Shown here: positions 54,639 to 63,899 of the stretch, in pieces
Position numbering within the stretch: the first letter of the stretch is position 1
How the letters are laid out: the number at the start of each line of letters is the position of its first letter
Source: Polaribacter sp. Hel1_33_78
Lineage (GTDB): Bacteria; Bacteroidota; Bacteroidia; Flavobacteriales; Flavobacteriaceae
Length of the DNA stretch: 64,000 bases
NCBI RefSeq assembly: GCF_900106075.1
Contig: NZ_LT629794.1
Coordinates: 1,282,001-1,346,000, forward strand
Direction: 5' to 3'
The notes under the pieces: generated by a model
Databases searched by the model: none
What the model was told of the DNA's origin: nothing
Seen by the model: the letters and a program-made list of their open reading frames with translations, nothing else
Made by a program: the position numbers and the translations under genes

Positions 54639-55347
54639 CTAATTTAGTTTTAGTTATGAATAAAAAGAAAAGAGTAACACTAACAAAATAGAGGATGTCT
54701 CTTGTGTCAATCACACCTCTAGAAATACTTTTATAGTGTTCTTTAATTCCTAGTTTTTGAATGGTTAGACTATTATTTTCGAATGAATCAGCCACCGCGT
54801 CAAAACCATTAAAAAGAAAAAATGTGATAAAAACACCAAGAATAAACGCTACAATCTGATTTTTTGATAAGGTGGATGTAAACAAGCCAATTGCTGTGTA
54901 AGTCGATGCTAAAAATAGTAAACCAATATAAGCACCAATTGTACTGCCAAAATCAATATTTCCAATGGGGTTTCCCAATTTGTAAACGGAATAAATATAG
55001 ATAAAAGTTGGAATAACGGCGATGACTAACAAAAGCATAGATGCTGTAAATTTTCCTAAAACAATTTGCCAATTAGATAGTGGTTTTGTCTTTAAAAGTT
55101 CAATGGTTCCTGTGTTAAATTCATCAGCAAAACTTTTCATGGTTATTGCTGGGATTAAAAAAAGAAAAAGCCAAGGAGCTAAATAAAAAAAAGGAGTTAC
55201 ATCAGCAAAACCAGCATTTAATATATTAAAATCGTCATTAAAAATAAATAAGAACAAGCCATTAATCAACAAGAAAACACCAATAACTAAATACGCAATT
55301 GGAGATGCAAAAAACGAATTGAATTCTTTTTTTAAAATGGTTTTCAA
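54628..55347 (-). CDS. gldF: GldF, gliding-motility ABC transporter permease
   Basis: 239 residues, six spans. LKKEFNSFFASPIAYLVIGVF at the start, PAITMKSFADEFNTGTIELL and KTKPLSNWQIVLGKF are hallmarks of ABC-2-type GldF. Located directly before gldG in the usual order. Together they place the organism among gliding-type Flavobacteriia, although motility itself is not shown by two genes. Confidence 0.95.
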   Translation of the reverse strand: MKTILKKEFNSFFASPIAYLVIGVFLLINGLFLFIFNDDFNILNAGFADVTPFFYLAPWLFLFLIPAITMKSFADEFNTGTIELLKTKPLSNWQIVLGKFTASMLLLVIAVIPTFIYIYSVYKLGNPIGNIDFGSTIGAYIGLLFLASTYTAIGLFTSTLSKNQIVAFILGVFITFFLFNGFDAVADSFENNSLTIQKLGIKEHYKSISRGVIDTRDILYFVSVTLFFLFITKTKLDDE

Positions 55348-55366
55348 TGTATAAATGTTTATGCGT

Positions 55367-55588
55367 TTATTGTTTTAAAATACCTTTATTATTTAAAGCT
55401 AGATTAGAAATAAGATTAATAAAAGCTCTTGATTCAGAGAGATTATTAAGTTTTTCTCTATCAATAAATTCATTAATTTCTTTATTAGTTCTTAATCCAA
55501 AGATAGCTGTCGCATTCTCTAAATTCAATTTTCTTAAAGTTAGTCTTTCTGTTTCTAAAACCGGAAATAACGTAAAATTAAAGTTCAT
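55367..55588 (-). pseudogene. Truncated GNAT acetyltransferase (N-terminal 73 residues)
   Basis: The frame reads FPVLETERLTLRKLNLENAT, then IFGLRTNKEINEFIDRE and INLISNLALNNKGI, the classical start of a RimJ/RimL-type GNAT protein. It then ends at KQ-stop instead of running to about 170 residues. The acetyl-CoA-binding part (R/QxxGxG) is missing, and the gldF start lies 19 bp further on, leaving no room for it. Deletion of the 3' half next to gldF is the simplest reading. Confidence 0.75.
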
Positions 55589-55602
55589 ATGATATTTTAA
55601 AC

Positions 55603-55887
55603 TTATTTGTTATCTAAACTCCAAGCTTCTGGCTTATCATTAAAAAATGTTTTGGTTGTTGCCCATACATTTTTAAAAAGATCAGAATTTCTATAATCTT
55701 CTAAATTTTGTTCTTTTTCCCAGTGAGAATAGGTGAAAAATATTTCTGGGTTTGTTTTATCTTGGTATAATTGCAACAATTTACATCCTTCAGAATTTTT
55801 TATGAATTCTTTCTTTGATTCAAATATTTCTTCAAATTTTTTAATATGTTTTGAGTGAAAACTCATTTTAACAATTCTAACAAACAT
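55603..55887 (-). CDS. Antibiotic-biosynthesis-monooxygenase-fold protein
   Basis: 94 residues from Met at 55887; the longer frame to 55938 would overlap the SAM hydrolase gene by 47 bp. A single ferredoxin-like ABM domain: VRIVKMSFHSKHIKKFEEIF, GCKLLQLYQDKTNPEIFFTY and HWEKEQNLEDYRNSDLF. Such small dimers act as quinol or heme-related monooxygenases; the substrate is unknown. It follows the SAM hydrolase by 4 bp. Confidence 0.88.
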   Translation of the reverse strand: MFVRIVKMSFHSKHIKKFEEIFESKKEFIKNSEGCKLLQLYQDKTNPEIFFTYSHWEKEQNLEDYRNSDLFKNVWATTKTFFNDKPEAWSLDNK

Positions 55888-55891
55888 AGGG

Positions 55892-56752
55892 CTATAATAA
55901 AGACGTGTATTCTGGTTTAGTTTCTGTAAAAAAATCAATGATTATTGGATCTCTATAACTTAACCCTAATAAAGTTGAGGCGCCACCAACTGTGTTTAAA
56001 TTACTTCTGTAAACAGCAATTTCTAGAAAGCCAGCAGAATTAAAAATTGCTAATTTATTTCCATCAAATTGTCTAGAATCTTTGGAGTTAATTCCAGTGA
56101 TTTCATTGTATTTATTAAAGATCTTTGTAAAAGAATAACGAGAAGCATTTACTTTATAATTACGCCCTTTCCCAATATCATTAAACATTTTTTTACTGAT
56201 GTTTGTAATTACATTTCCATAATTATCAATGTATAAAACACCTGCAATAATTTGTGTTTGTTTTTGATTTACTTTCGGTTGAATTTCAATTAATTTTTTA
56301 AATTCAAATGTTTCCTTACCAATCACAGTTAAATTTCCTCCACGTGCAATAAAACAAGCAACTTTCACAAAAACATCTAAAACAGGAAAACTGCTTTCAA
56401 TTCTATCGTGAATATTGATTTCTACAATTTTTGTAGGTTGAATTTCTGAGGCAATCATTGATATAATTCCATTGTCTGGACAGACAAAGAAATGGTTGTC
56501 TAATTCAATAGCAATATGTTTATTATCTATACTCAACTCAGAATCTACACCTACAATGTGTATTGTACCTTCAGGAAAACTTTTGTAAGAATTTTTTAAA
56601 ATATAGGCCGTCTCTGTAATGTTGAAAGGCGATATGTGGTGTGTAATATCTACAATTTTAGCATCAGCAAGCTCAGAATATATAGCACCTTTTACAGCCC
56701 CAACAAAGTGGTCTTTCGTTCCGAAATCTGTAGTTAATGTAATAAAAGACAT
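55892..56752 (-). CDS. SAM hydrolase / SAM hydroxide adenosyltransferase (DUF62)
   Basis: 286 residues. ITLTTDFGTKDHFVGAVKGA at the start holds the substrate-site Asp and the conserved signature of the DUF62 family; FFVCPDNGIISM, YIDNYGNVITNIS and the C-terminal ASTLLGLSYRDPI fit. Members split S-adenosylmethionine into adenosine and methionine. First gene of the minus-strand run that leads to gldFG. Confidence 0.92.
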   Translation of the reverse strand: MSFITLTTDFGTKDHFVGAVKGAIYSELADAKIVDITHHISPFNITETAYILKNSYKSFPEGTIHIVGVDSELSIDNKHIAIELDNHFFVCPDNGIISMIASEIQPTKIVEINIHDRIESSFPVLDVFVKVACFIARGGNLTVIGKETFEFKKLIEIQPKVNQKQTQIIAGVLYIDNYGNVITNISKKMFNDIGKGRNYKVNASRYSFTKIFNKYNEITGINSKDSRQFDGNKLAIFNSAGFLEIAVYRSNLNTVGGASTLLGLSYRDPIIIDFFTETKPEYTSLL

Positions 56753-56880
56753 TAATTTTTTGCTGTTAATTAATTGTGTAAAAGTTATTCATTAATTTAA
56801 GCAAATCTAATCATTTTAGAAAATTTATTAGCTATTTTTAGTTGAAATATAAATGTAATCAATTAATAAAAAATAATCAT

Positions 56881-57834
56881 TTGAACGAACGCAATATAGA
56901 ACTTACAGAAATTAGTCCTAAAGAATTTTTTGGAGCGCAAAACAGCACTATAGAACAATTAAAAAAATACTTCCCAAAAATTAAAATAGTTGCCCGAGGC
57001 TCTAAATTAAAAATTTATGGAGATCCAGATGTTTTAGATGAATTCGAAATTCGTTTTGAGCGTTTAATAAAGTATTTTAATAGATATAACAAGCTGGATG
57101 AGAATAGTATTGAACGTATTTTAACATCAACTGGAAATGAAGAGAAAACAACTGCAGCAATAAAGGCAAAGGATGTTTTAGTGCATGGTGTTAGTGGAAA
57201 GTTGATTAAACCACAAACTGAAAACCAGCGTAAAATGGTCGCTTTAATGGCTAAAAATGATATGTTGTTCGCTGTGGGGCCTGCCGGAACAGGTAAAACA
57301 TATACAGCAGTTGCTTTAGCCGTAAAGGCCTTAAAAGAAAAAGAAGTAAGAAGAATTATTTTAACAAGACCTGCGGTTGAATCTGGTGAGAATTTAGGTT
57401 TTCTTCCGGGAGATTTAAAAGAAAAATTAGATCCTTACATGCAACCGTTATATGATGCATTAAGAGATATGATTCCGTATGAAAAATTAGATTCGCATTT
57501 AGAAAAAGGAATCATTCAAATTGCACCTTTGGCATTTATGAGGGGAAGAACTTTAGACAATGCATTTGTAATTTTAGACGAAGCTCAAAATACGACCCAC
57601 AATCAAATGAAAATGTTTTTAACAAGAATGGGTAAAAGTGCAAAGTTCATAATTACTGGAGATCCAGGGCAGATAGATTTGCCAAGAAAACAAATTTCTG
57701 GATTAAAAGAGTCTTTATTAGCATTAAAGGATATTACCGGAATTGCTCAAGTGTACCTTGATGATAAAGATGTTGTAAGACACAGATTAGTTAAGAGAAT
57801 TATTTCAGCATATAAAAGTATAGAAACAGAATGA
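56881..57834 (+). CDS. phoH: PhoH-family ATPase
   Basis: 317 residues from TTG at 56881, where flavobacterial homologues begin (x-NERNIELTEI). A longer TTG frame to 56842 would start only two bases after a likely -7 box (TATTTTTA, 56833-56840). The N-terminal KH-like part precedes Walker A GPAGTGKT (133-140); Walker B is AFVILDEAQN, followed by FLTRMGKSAKFIITGDPGQID. It is linked to RNA metabolism and phosphate/stress response in other bacteria. Overlaps the next gene by 4 bp. Confidence 0.93.
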   Translation: MNERNIELTEISPKEFFGAQNSTIEQLKKYFPKIKIVARGSKLKIYGDPDVLDEFEIRFERLIKYFNRYNKLDENSIERILTSTGNEEKTTAAIKAKDVLVHGVSGKLIKPQTENQRKMVALMAKNDMLFAVGPAGTGKTYTAVALAVKALKEKEVRRIILTRPAVESGENLGFLPGDLKEKLDPYMQPLYDALRDMIPYEKLDSHLEKGIIQIAPLAFMRGRTLDNAFVILDEAQNTTHNQMKMFLTRMGKSAKFIITGDPGQIDLPRKQISGLKESLLALKDITGIAQVYLDDKDVVRHRLVKRIISAYKSIETE

Positions 57835-58115
57835 TTAAGATAAAAGAAAGTGAATTAGGCTTGCAAGATTATTTCTATATTGGTTGTTTGTACCTCATTA
57901 TTTTAGGGATTGTGAGTCATGCCATTTTCTATGGGATTTTTGGAGTATCCTATTTAAATTATACAACTATTTTAGATGCGTTAATTTCACCTATAAGCTT
58001 GTTAACTAATAATTGGAAAATTTCTATATTTCTAGTTTTAATGTTTTGGTTGATGCATATGTATTTTACAAAATGGATGTTTAAATTTTATGCATATTTA
58101 AGAGTTAAAAAGTGA
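57831..58115 (+). CDS. Small membrane protein downstream of phoH
   Basis: 94 residues. Two to three membrane spans (about 15-38, 62-80) and a basic C-terminus (YLRVKK). The start overlaps the phoH stop (ATGA), so translation is coupled. No family recognised. Confidence 0.75.
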   Translation: MIKIKESELGLQDYFYIGCLYLIILGIVSHAIFYGIFGVSYLNYTTILDALISPISLLTNNWKISIFLVLMFWLMHMYFTKWMFKFYAYLRVKK

Positions 58116-58194
58116 TAACAGCAAGTCCAATAGCAGAGAATTTAAAACAAATAAAAGTCTTAGAAAAGAAGAAATAATAATCTATAAAAAAGAC

Positions 58195-58202
58195 TATTTT
58201 TG
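58195..58202 (+). promoter_or_regulatory. purC -7 box
   Basis: TATTTTTG, a perfect TAnnTTTG box 23 bp before the purC start codon; no PurR-type operator is evident. Confidence 0.5.
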
Positions 58203-58225
58203 CCAGAATAACAACACAACAAAAA

Positions 58226-59170
58226 ATGAATACAATCAACGAAACTAATTTCAATTTTCCCAATCAAAAATCTGTGTATAAGGGAAAAGTAAGAGAAGTT
58301 TATAACATTAATGATGAACTTTTAGTAATGATTGCCTCTGACCGACTTTCAGCTTTTGATGTTGTGTTACCGCGTCAAATACCATTTAAAGGTCAAATTT
58401 TAAATCAGATAGCGACTAAAATGATGAATGATACTGTTGATATTGTTCCTAACTGGTTGCTAGCAAATCCTGATGAAAATGTTGCTGTAGGTCATTTATG
58501 TGAACCTTTTAAAGTTGAAATGGTAATTCGTGGATATTTATCGGGTCATGCAGCTCGTGAGTATACAGTAGGTAAAAGAGTTTTATGTGGCGTAGAAATG
58601 CCAGATGGATTAAAAGAAAATGATAAATTTCCTAATCCAATTATTACTCCATCAACAAAAGCTGAGAATGGTGAGCATGACGAGGATATTTCTAGGGAAG
58701 ATATTTTAGCTAATAAAATTGTTTCTGAAGAAGATTATCTCGTTTTAGAAGATTACACAAGAAAGTTGTTTCAAAGAGGAACAGAAATTGCGGCAAAAAG
58801 AGGACTGATTTTAGTAGACACAAAATACGAATTTGGTAAAACTAAAGAAGGTAAAATTGTTTTGATTGATGAAATTCATACTCCAGATTCTTCACGTTAT
58901 TTTTATGCTGACGGATATGAGGAAAGACAGCACAAAGGTGAAAATCAAAAGCAATTATCTAAAGAATTTGTACGTCAATGGTTGATCGAAAATGGTTTTC
59001 AAGGAAAAGAAAATCAGCAAATTCCAGCAATGTCAGAGGCTAAAATTTCAGAAATCTCTAACAGATATATAGAGCTGTATGAACAAATTACAGGAGAAAA
59101 ATTTGTGAAAGCAAGTACCGAAGATGTATTAGCTAGAATTGAAAAAAATATTATTGATTTTCTTGCTTAA
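58226..59170 (+). CDS. purC: Phosphoribosylaminoimidazole-succinocarboxamide synthase
   Basis: 314 residues, the longer bacterial/eukaryotic form. [60 protein letters not shown] and [20 protein letters not shown] are the SAICAR synthetase signatures. It joins aspartate to CAIR with ATP in purine synthesis. The next gene overlaps by one base. Confidence 0.97.
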   Translation: MNTINETNFNFPNQKSVYKGKVREVYNINDELLVMIASDRLSAFDVVLPRQIPFKGQILNQIATKMMNDTVDIVPNWLLANPDENVAVGHLCEPFKVEMVIRGYLSGHAAREYTVGKRVLCGVEMPDGLKENDKFPNPIITPSTKAENGEHDEDISREDILANKIVSEEDYLVLEDYTRKLFQRGTEIAAKRGLILVDTKYEFGKTKEGKIVLIDEIHTPDSSRYFYADGYEERQHKGENQKQLSKEFVRQWLIENGFQGKENQQIPAMSEAKISEISNRYIELYEQITGEKFVKASTEDVLARIEKNIIDFLA

Positions 59171-59652
59171 TGAAGGCGGTAACCATAAAACAACTTAAAG
59201 ACGAATTAACTCACAAATCAGCTAGTGAGTTAAAAGAGTTATGTTTGCACTTATCGAGATTTAAAAAGGAAAACAAAGAATTACTTACCTATTTATTGTT
59301 CGAGTCTCATGATGAAGATGCATACATACAATCTATAAAGGATCAAATGGATGTTCAGTTTTCTGAGATAAATACAAATAGTTTTTTTTACATCAGAAAA
59401 AGTGCTCGTAAAATTTTATCCCTCACAAAAAAGTTTATCAGATATTCTAAAAAGAAAGAAACAGAAACTGAATTATTATTGTATTTCTGTAAAAAATTAA
59501 GGGACTTTAAACCTTCAATAGAAAGAAGTCAGCGTTTGCAAAATGTTTTTGATTCACAAGTAAGATTAATCAAAAAAGCTATAGAAAAATTGCATGAAGA
59601 CTTACAATATGATTATCAATTAGAATTAAATGATTTGTTAAATAATGAATAA
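59170..59652 (+). CDS. DUF6155-like helical protein
   Basis: 160 residues, almost wholly helical and charged. LKDELTHKSASELKELCLHL and ELLTYLLFESHDEDAYIQSI resemble the conserved DUF6155 proteins found after purC or phoH in flavobacteria. No activity known. It overlaps both neighbours (1 bp and 8 bp), pointing to coupled expression with purC. Confidence 0.75.
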   Translation: MKAVTIKQLKDELTHKSASELKELCLHLSRFKKENKELLTYLLFESHDEDAYIQSIKDQMDVQFSEINTNSFFYIRKSARKILSLTKKFIRYSKKKETETELLLYFCKKLRDFKPSIERSQRLQNVFDSQVRLIKKAIEKLHEDLQYDYQLELNDLLNNE

Positions 59653-60010
59653 AGAAAGACCGAAATTACCAGATTTAATAAATGCTCAAACAACTAAAGT
59701 AGAGGCTTTTCAAAATTCAATTATCCGACCCGTAATTAAAATGCAACATCATTTAATAATTGCATTTTTTAAACAGTATCTTCAGAAAAGAAAAATAGAT
59801 ATTTCTTCGTTATCAGAAGAAAAGAAAAAATTGAAAATCAAATCTATTTTTGAAAAAGATATAAATTTTAAGAATTTAATTTTAGGTATTATTATCGGTC
59901 ATTTTTCAGTGGAAGAGTATCTTTCTTACACTCAGAATTTAACAGAATTTAATAGAAGAGTGATACAAATTATAATACAAAGACTTCAAGATAGCCTTTC
60001 AGAAATATAA
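59645..60010 (+). CDS. Conserved small protein, often mislabelled glyoxalase
   Basis: 121 residues, helical. RPKLPDLINAQTTKVEAFQN is followed by an RPVIKMQHHLIIAFFKQYL segment. No VOC fold is visible, so the label glyoxalase that I remember for homologues is probably wrong. Last gene of the purC run (8-bp overlap). Confidence 0.7.
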   Translation: MNKERPKLPDLINAQTTKVEAFQNSIIRPVIKMQHHLIIAFFKQYLQKRKIDISSLSEEKKKLKIKSIFEKDINFKNLILGIIIGHFSVEEYLSYTQNLTEFNRRVIQIIIQRLQDSLSEI

Positions 60011-60050
60011 AACTTATCGGTTATTACTGAAAGTAGTAATCACAAAACTC

Positions 60051-60848
60051 TTATTTACTCTTTTCAGCTAACAACTTTTTTTGATACTTTCCTTGAACAA
60101 CGTCAACAATGACTAAAATTGCAAGTACAAAATAGAAAGTTGTTTTACTCATTGGTACAATTTCGTTACCAAAAAGTTTAATATGTGCTAAATGGCCGCC
60201 TTCTGTAACAAGCATAATTCCAACAATAAAAAGGATAAATAGCCCTAGAACTTCATACATTCTGTTTTTTGCTAAGAAAGTTGATATTCTATCCGCCAAG
60301 AGTAACATTAACAATCCACTAATTACAATTGCAATTGCCATTACAATAAAAGCAGTGGTAGCACTTTCTATTTCGCTCGTAAGACCAATTGCCGCTAAAA
60401 TTGAATCAAAAGAAAAAACCAAATTCATTAAAACAATACTTGTAATAACTGCGTTCGAAGATTTTTTTCGGTTTAAGTCGCCTCCAACTTCGTGATCTAA
60501 ATCTATTGCGCTAATCATATGCCAAATTTCTTTAATAGCTGTGTAAATAATAAATCCACCACCGATTAAGACGATGATGCTATGACCATTAAAAGCAAAT
60601 TTCACAACATCTTTTATTCCTCCTGATAAAAAAGAAAAAGGTTCTTGAAAAAAATCAATGATAGAAACCAACACAAATAAGAGAACAATTCTTAATACAA
60701 TTGCTATTAAGATTCCTGTTTTTCTCACTTTTTTTTGATTCGCTGTTGGTGCTTTTTTTGACTCTAAAGAAATATAAAGTAAGTTGTCAAAGCCAAGAAC
60801 TGCTTGTAATAAGATCAACATTATTAAAGTAAAAATAACTTCTAACAT
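60051..60848 (-). CDS. TerC-family membrane protein
   Basis: 265 residues, seven spans. ILLQAVLGFDNLLYISLES near the start and the FSFDSILAAIGLT loop contain the paired acidic residues of the TerC ion site. Linked to tellurium resistance and to metal-ion (Mn2+) export in other bacteria. Monocistronic, convergent with the purC run. Confidence 0.9.
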   Translation of the reverse strand: MLEVIFTLIMLILLQAVLGFDNLLYISLESKKAPTANQKKVRKTGILIAIVLRIVLLFVLVSIIDFFQEPFSFLSGGIKDVVKFAFNGHSIIVLIGGGFIIYTAIKEIWHMISAIDLDHEVGGDLNRKKSSNAVITSIVLMNLVFSFDSILAAIGLTSEIESATTAFIVMAIAIVISGLLMLLLADRISTFLAKNRMYEVLGLFILFIVGIMLVTEGGHLAHIKLFGNEIVPMSKTTFYFVLAILVIVDVVQGKYQKKLLAEKSK

Positions 60849-60927
60849 GATTTTTTTTTAGGATTAATTAATTCAATTTTTTAGGATTTTCAAATATATT
60901 TAAAGAAATTAAATGATACCATACTTC

Positions 60928-61677
60928 TTACAAGAAATATTTCCAAAGTATTCTAATACTAACAAAAGCAATTAAAATAGCTGTGGCCTTTTTTAATTGA
61001 ATAGGAGTAAAAAATTTATTACTCATTCTACTACCAATTTGTCCTCCAATAAAAACAGTTATTAATAATATTGAAGTTAGATTCCAGTCGATTTCAAAAT
61101 TTGGATTAGAATACTGGCCTAACAAACCAGCAATAGAGTTTACCAAGATAAAAACACTTGCCGTTGCTGCTATTTTTTTAGGAGTATCCCAATTTGTGAG
61201 ATGTAAAAGAGGAGCTAGAAATATACCACCTCCAATACCTACCATTCCAGAAATGAATCCAATAACACCTCCAAAACTAGCATTTTTTATGGGTTTTGGA
61301 TTTATATTTTTTTTATCCGAAGAAATAATTTGTTTAGAGATCCACATGGTAATTGCAGCAAATAAAAGAGTAAGTCCTAATAAAATGAAAAAGAATTCTT
61401 CACTTATCTTTATTTTTCCGCTTATATAAGCAAAAGGAATACTTAAAAAGACTAGAGGAATTATTTTTTTCCAATTCAATTTTTTTTCGTGATGGAACAA
61501 GAGTACATTCCCTAAAACAACAATGATGTTGCATAATAATGCTGTTGCTCTAATTTGAGTAAAAACGATTCCGCTTAAAGCCAAAATAGCTAAGTAGCTA
61601 GATCCGCCTCCAAAGCCGACTGATGAATACAATATGGCGACAGCAAAGAATAACATAATGATATGCCAGTATTGCAT
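60928..61677 (-). CDS. TauE/SafE-type sulfite/anion exporter
   Basis: 249 residues from Met at 61677; a longer frame to 61884 overlaps the start of the divergent DUF4212 gene and adds an atypical leader. Eight spans with the duplicated signature: SVGFGGGSSYLAILAL in the first half and FISGMVGIGGGIFLAPLL in the second. Probably exports sulfite or an organosulfur anion, which would fit sulfatase-driven sulfur release, but the genes are far apart. Confidence 0.9.
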   Translation of the reverse strand: MQYWHIIMLFFAVAILYSSVGFGGGSSYLAILALSGIVFTQIRATALLCNIIVVLGNVLLFHHEKKLNWKKIIPLVFLSIPFAYISGKIKISEEFFFILLGLTLLFAAITMWISKQIISSDKKNINPKPIKNASFGGVIGFISGMVGIGGGIFLAPLLHLTNWDTPKKIAATASVFILVNSIAGLLGQYSNPNFEIDWNLTSILLITVFIGGQIGSRMSNKFFTPIQLKKATAILIAFVSIRILWKYFL

Positions 61678-61817
61678 AAAGGTTTCAAAAATCAAAAAAA
61701 GTTGTTTATGTTTAAGTTTGCTACTAAAAAACCTTTTGTTTAATTGTGATATAAAAAAGGCAGAATTAGATAGATAAATGTATACAATTTTATTTAAATT
61801 GCTGAAAATAAAAACCA

Positions 61818-62084
61818 ATGATGAATAATAATATTTCAGAAAATAAAAAAAAGTACTGGAAAAAAAATTTAAAATATGTATCAATACTACTTAGTATTTG
61901 GTTTTTGGTCTCTTTTGTTTTTGGTATTCTCTTATTCGATGAGCTAAATATGATTCGATTAGGTGGTTTTAAACTTGGTTTTTGGTTTGCACAACAAGGC
62001 GCTATTTATGTTTTTGTAATACTCATTTTTGTTTATATAAAATTGATGAATAAGTTGGATAAAAAATTTGGGTACAATAATTAA
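61818..62084 (+). CDS. DUF4212 small subunit of an SSS symporter
   Basis: 88 residues; ATG at 61818 or 61821. KKKYWKKNLKYVSILLSIWF, then FGILLFDELNMI and GFWFAQQGAIYVFVILIFVY give two spans in the exact DUF4212 layout. It always pairs with the acetate/VC_2705-type symporter, encoded 18 bp downstream. Confidence 0.93.
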   Translation: MMNNNISENKKKYWKKNLKYVSILLSIWFLVSFVFGILLFDELNMIRLGGFKLGFWFAQQGAIYVFVILIFVYIKLMNKLDKKFGYNN

Positions 62085-62102
62085 TTTATAATAAAAAATA
62101 TA

Positions 62103-63791
62103 ATGAGCATTCAAGTTTGGACATGGATTTTAGTAGGAATTACATTTGCATTATACATAGGAATTGCAATTTGGACCAGAGCAGGATCAACAAAAGAATT
62201 TTATGTGGCTGGAGGTGGTGTTTCTCCTTTAGCAAATGGATTAGCGACTGCAGCAGATTGGATGTCCGCAGCATCTTTCATTTCAATGGCAGGTCTTATT
62301 TCGTTTAACGGCTATGACGGTTCTGTATATCTAATGGGTTGGACAGGAGGTTATGTTTTACTAGCGCTATTGTTAGCACCATATTTAAGAAAATTTGGAA
62401 AATTTACAGTCCCAGATTTTATTGGAGATCGGTATTATTCTAACGTAGCAAGAAGTGTAGCTGTATTTTGTGCGCTTTTAGTTTCATTTACTTATGTAGC
62501 TGGTCAAATGCGTGGAGTAGGTTTAGTATTCTCTCGTTTTTTAGAAGTTGATATCAATACAGGTGTAATTATTGGGATGATAATTGTTCTTTTTTATGCT
62601 GTTTTAGGAGGAATGAAAGGAATTACATATACACAAGTTGCACAATATTGTGTGTTGATTTTTGCTTTTATGGTGCCTGCAATTTTTATTTCAATTCAAA
62701 TGACAGGTAACCCAATACCTCAATTAGGTTTTGGAGGAATGGATGAAGGTGGTGTTTACCTTTTAGATAAGTTAGATGGTTTACACAAAGAATTAGGTTT
62801 TGCAGAATATACATCAGGAAGTAAATCAACGTTAGATGTTTTTTTTATTACAGGTGCACTAATGGTTGGTACTGCAGGGTTGCCACACGTAATTGTTCGT
62901 TTTTTTACAGTAAAAAGAGTTGCAGATGCAAGAAAATCTGCAGGTTGGGCATTATTGTTTATAGCCATTTTATACACAACAGCACCAGCAATAGCTGTTT
63001 TTTCAAGAACAAATTTAATTGAAACTGTAAGTAATAAAGAATATGCAACCTTACCTGATTGGTTTGGTAATTGGGAAAAAACAGGACTCATAAAGTTTGA
63101 TGACAAGAATAACGATGGGTTAGTTCAGTATTTAGCAGATACTAAAAAGAATGAACTAATAGTTGATAAAGATATTATGGTTTTAGCAAACCCAGAAATT
63201 GCACAATTACCAAATTGGGTAATTGCTTTAGTTGCAGCAGGAGGTTTAGCAGCTGCTTTATCTACTGCAGCTGGGTTGTTATTAGTTATTTCATCATCAG
63301 TTTCTCACGATTTAATTAAGAAAATGATAAATCCAGACATTTCTGAAAAAGGAGAATTAGTAGCAGCAAGGTTATCAGCAGTCGTTGCAGTATGTGTGGC
63401 TGGTTATTTTGGTATAAATCCACCAGATTTTGTTGCAGCAACAGTAGCTTTGGCTTTTGGTTTGGCAGCAGCATCCTTTTTTCCAGCAATCGTTTTAGGT
63501 ATTTTTAGTAAAAGAATGAATAAAGAAGGTGCAATTTCAGGAATGTTAGTAGGTATTTTATTAATGCTTTTTTATATGATGAAATTCAAATTCGATTGGT
63601 TTGGTGGTGGAGGTAAAGCAGATTGGTGGTTTGGAATTTCACCAGAAGGATTTGGTACAGTGGCCATGATTACTAATTTTATTATTTCTCTTATTGTTTC
63701 TAGGTTTACACCAGAACCACCAAGTAAGGTTAGAGAAATTGTCGAAAACATAAGGATCCCAAGTGGGGTAAATGAAGCACAACATCACTAA
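62103..63791 (+). CDS. Cation/acetate-type symporter (ActP-like SSS)
   Basis: 562 residues, about 13 spans. FYVAGGGVSPLANGLATAADWMSAASFISM, GTAGLPHVIVRFFTVKRVAD and AALSTAAGLLLVISSSVSHD mark the ActP/VC_2705 group. With DUF4212 before and the start of acs after it, the unit looks built for acetate uptake and activation. Confidence 0.93.
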   Translation: MSIQVWTWILVGITFALYIGIAIWTRAGSTKEFYVAGGGVSPLANGLATAADWMSAASFISMAGLISFNGYDGSVYLMGWTGGYVLLALLLAPYLRKFGKFTVPDFIGDRYYSNVARSVAVFCALLVSFTYVAGQMRGVGLVFSRFLEVDINTGVIIGMIIVLFYAVLGGMKGITYTQVAQYCVLIFAFMVPAIFISIQMTGNPIPQLGFGGMDEGGVYLLDKLDGLHKELGFAEYTSGSKSTLDVFFITGALMVGTAGLPHVIVRFFTVKRVADARKSAGWALLFIAILYTTAPAIAVFSRTNLIETVSNKEYATLPDWFGNWEKTGLIKFDDKNNDGLVQYLADTKKNELIVDKDIMVLANPEIAQLPNWVIALVAAGGLAAALSTAAGLLLVISSSVSHDLIKKMINPDISEKGELVAARLSAVVAVCVAGYFGINPPDFVAATVALAFGLAAASFFPAIVLGIFSKRMNKEGAISGMLVGILLMLFYMMKFKFDWFGGGGKADWWFGISPEGFGTVAMITNFIISLIVSRFTPEPPSKVREIVENIRIPSGVNEAQHH

Positions 63792-63899
63792 AAAGATTTA
63801 AAGTTTTGCTTTTTGTTGGTAAAATAACGTTATCAGTAGAATAAATAATAGATGAAGATTTAGTTTTAAGACATTAGAGCTTTAAATAAAGTATAAAAA

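Noticed and set aside
61678..61884. Longer N-terminus for the TauE-type exporter
   Set aside because: It overlaps the divergent DUF4212 gene and removes room for both promoters.
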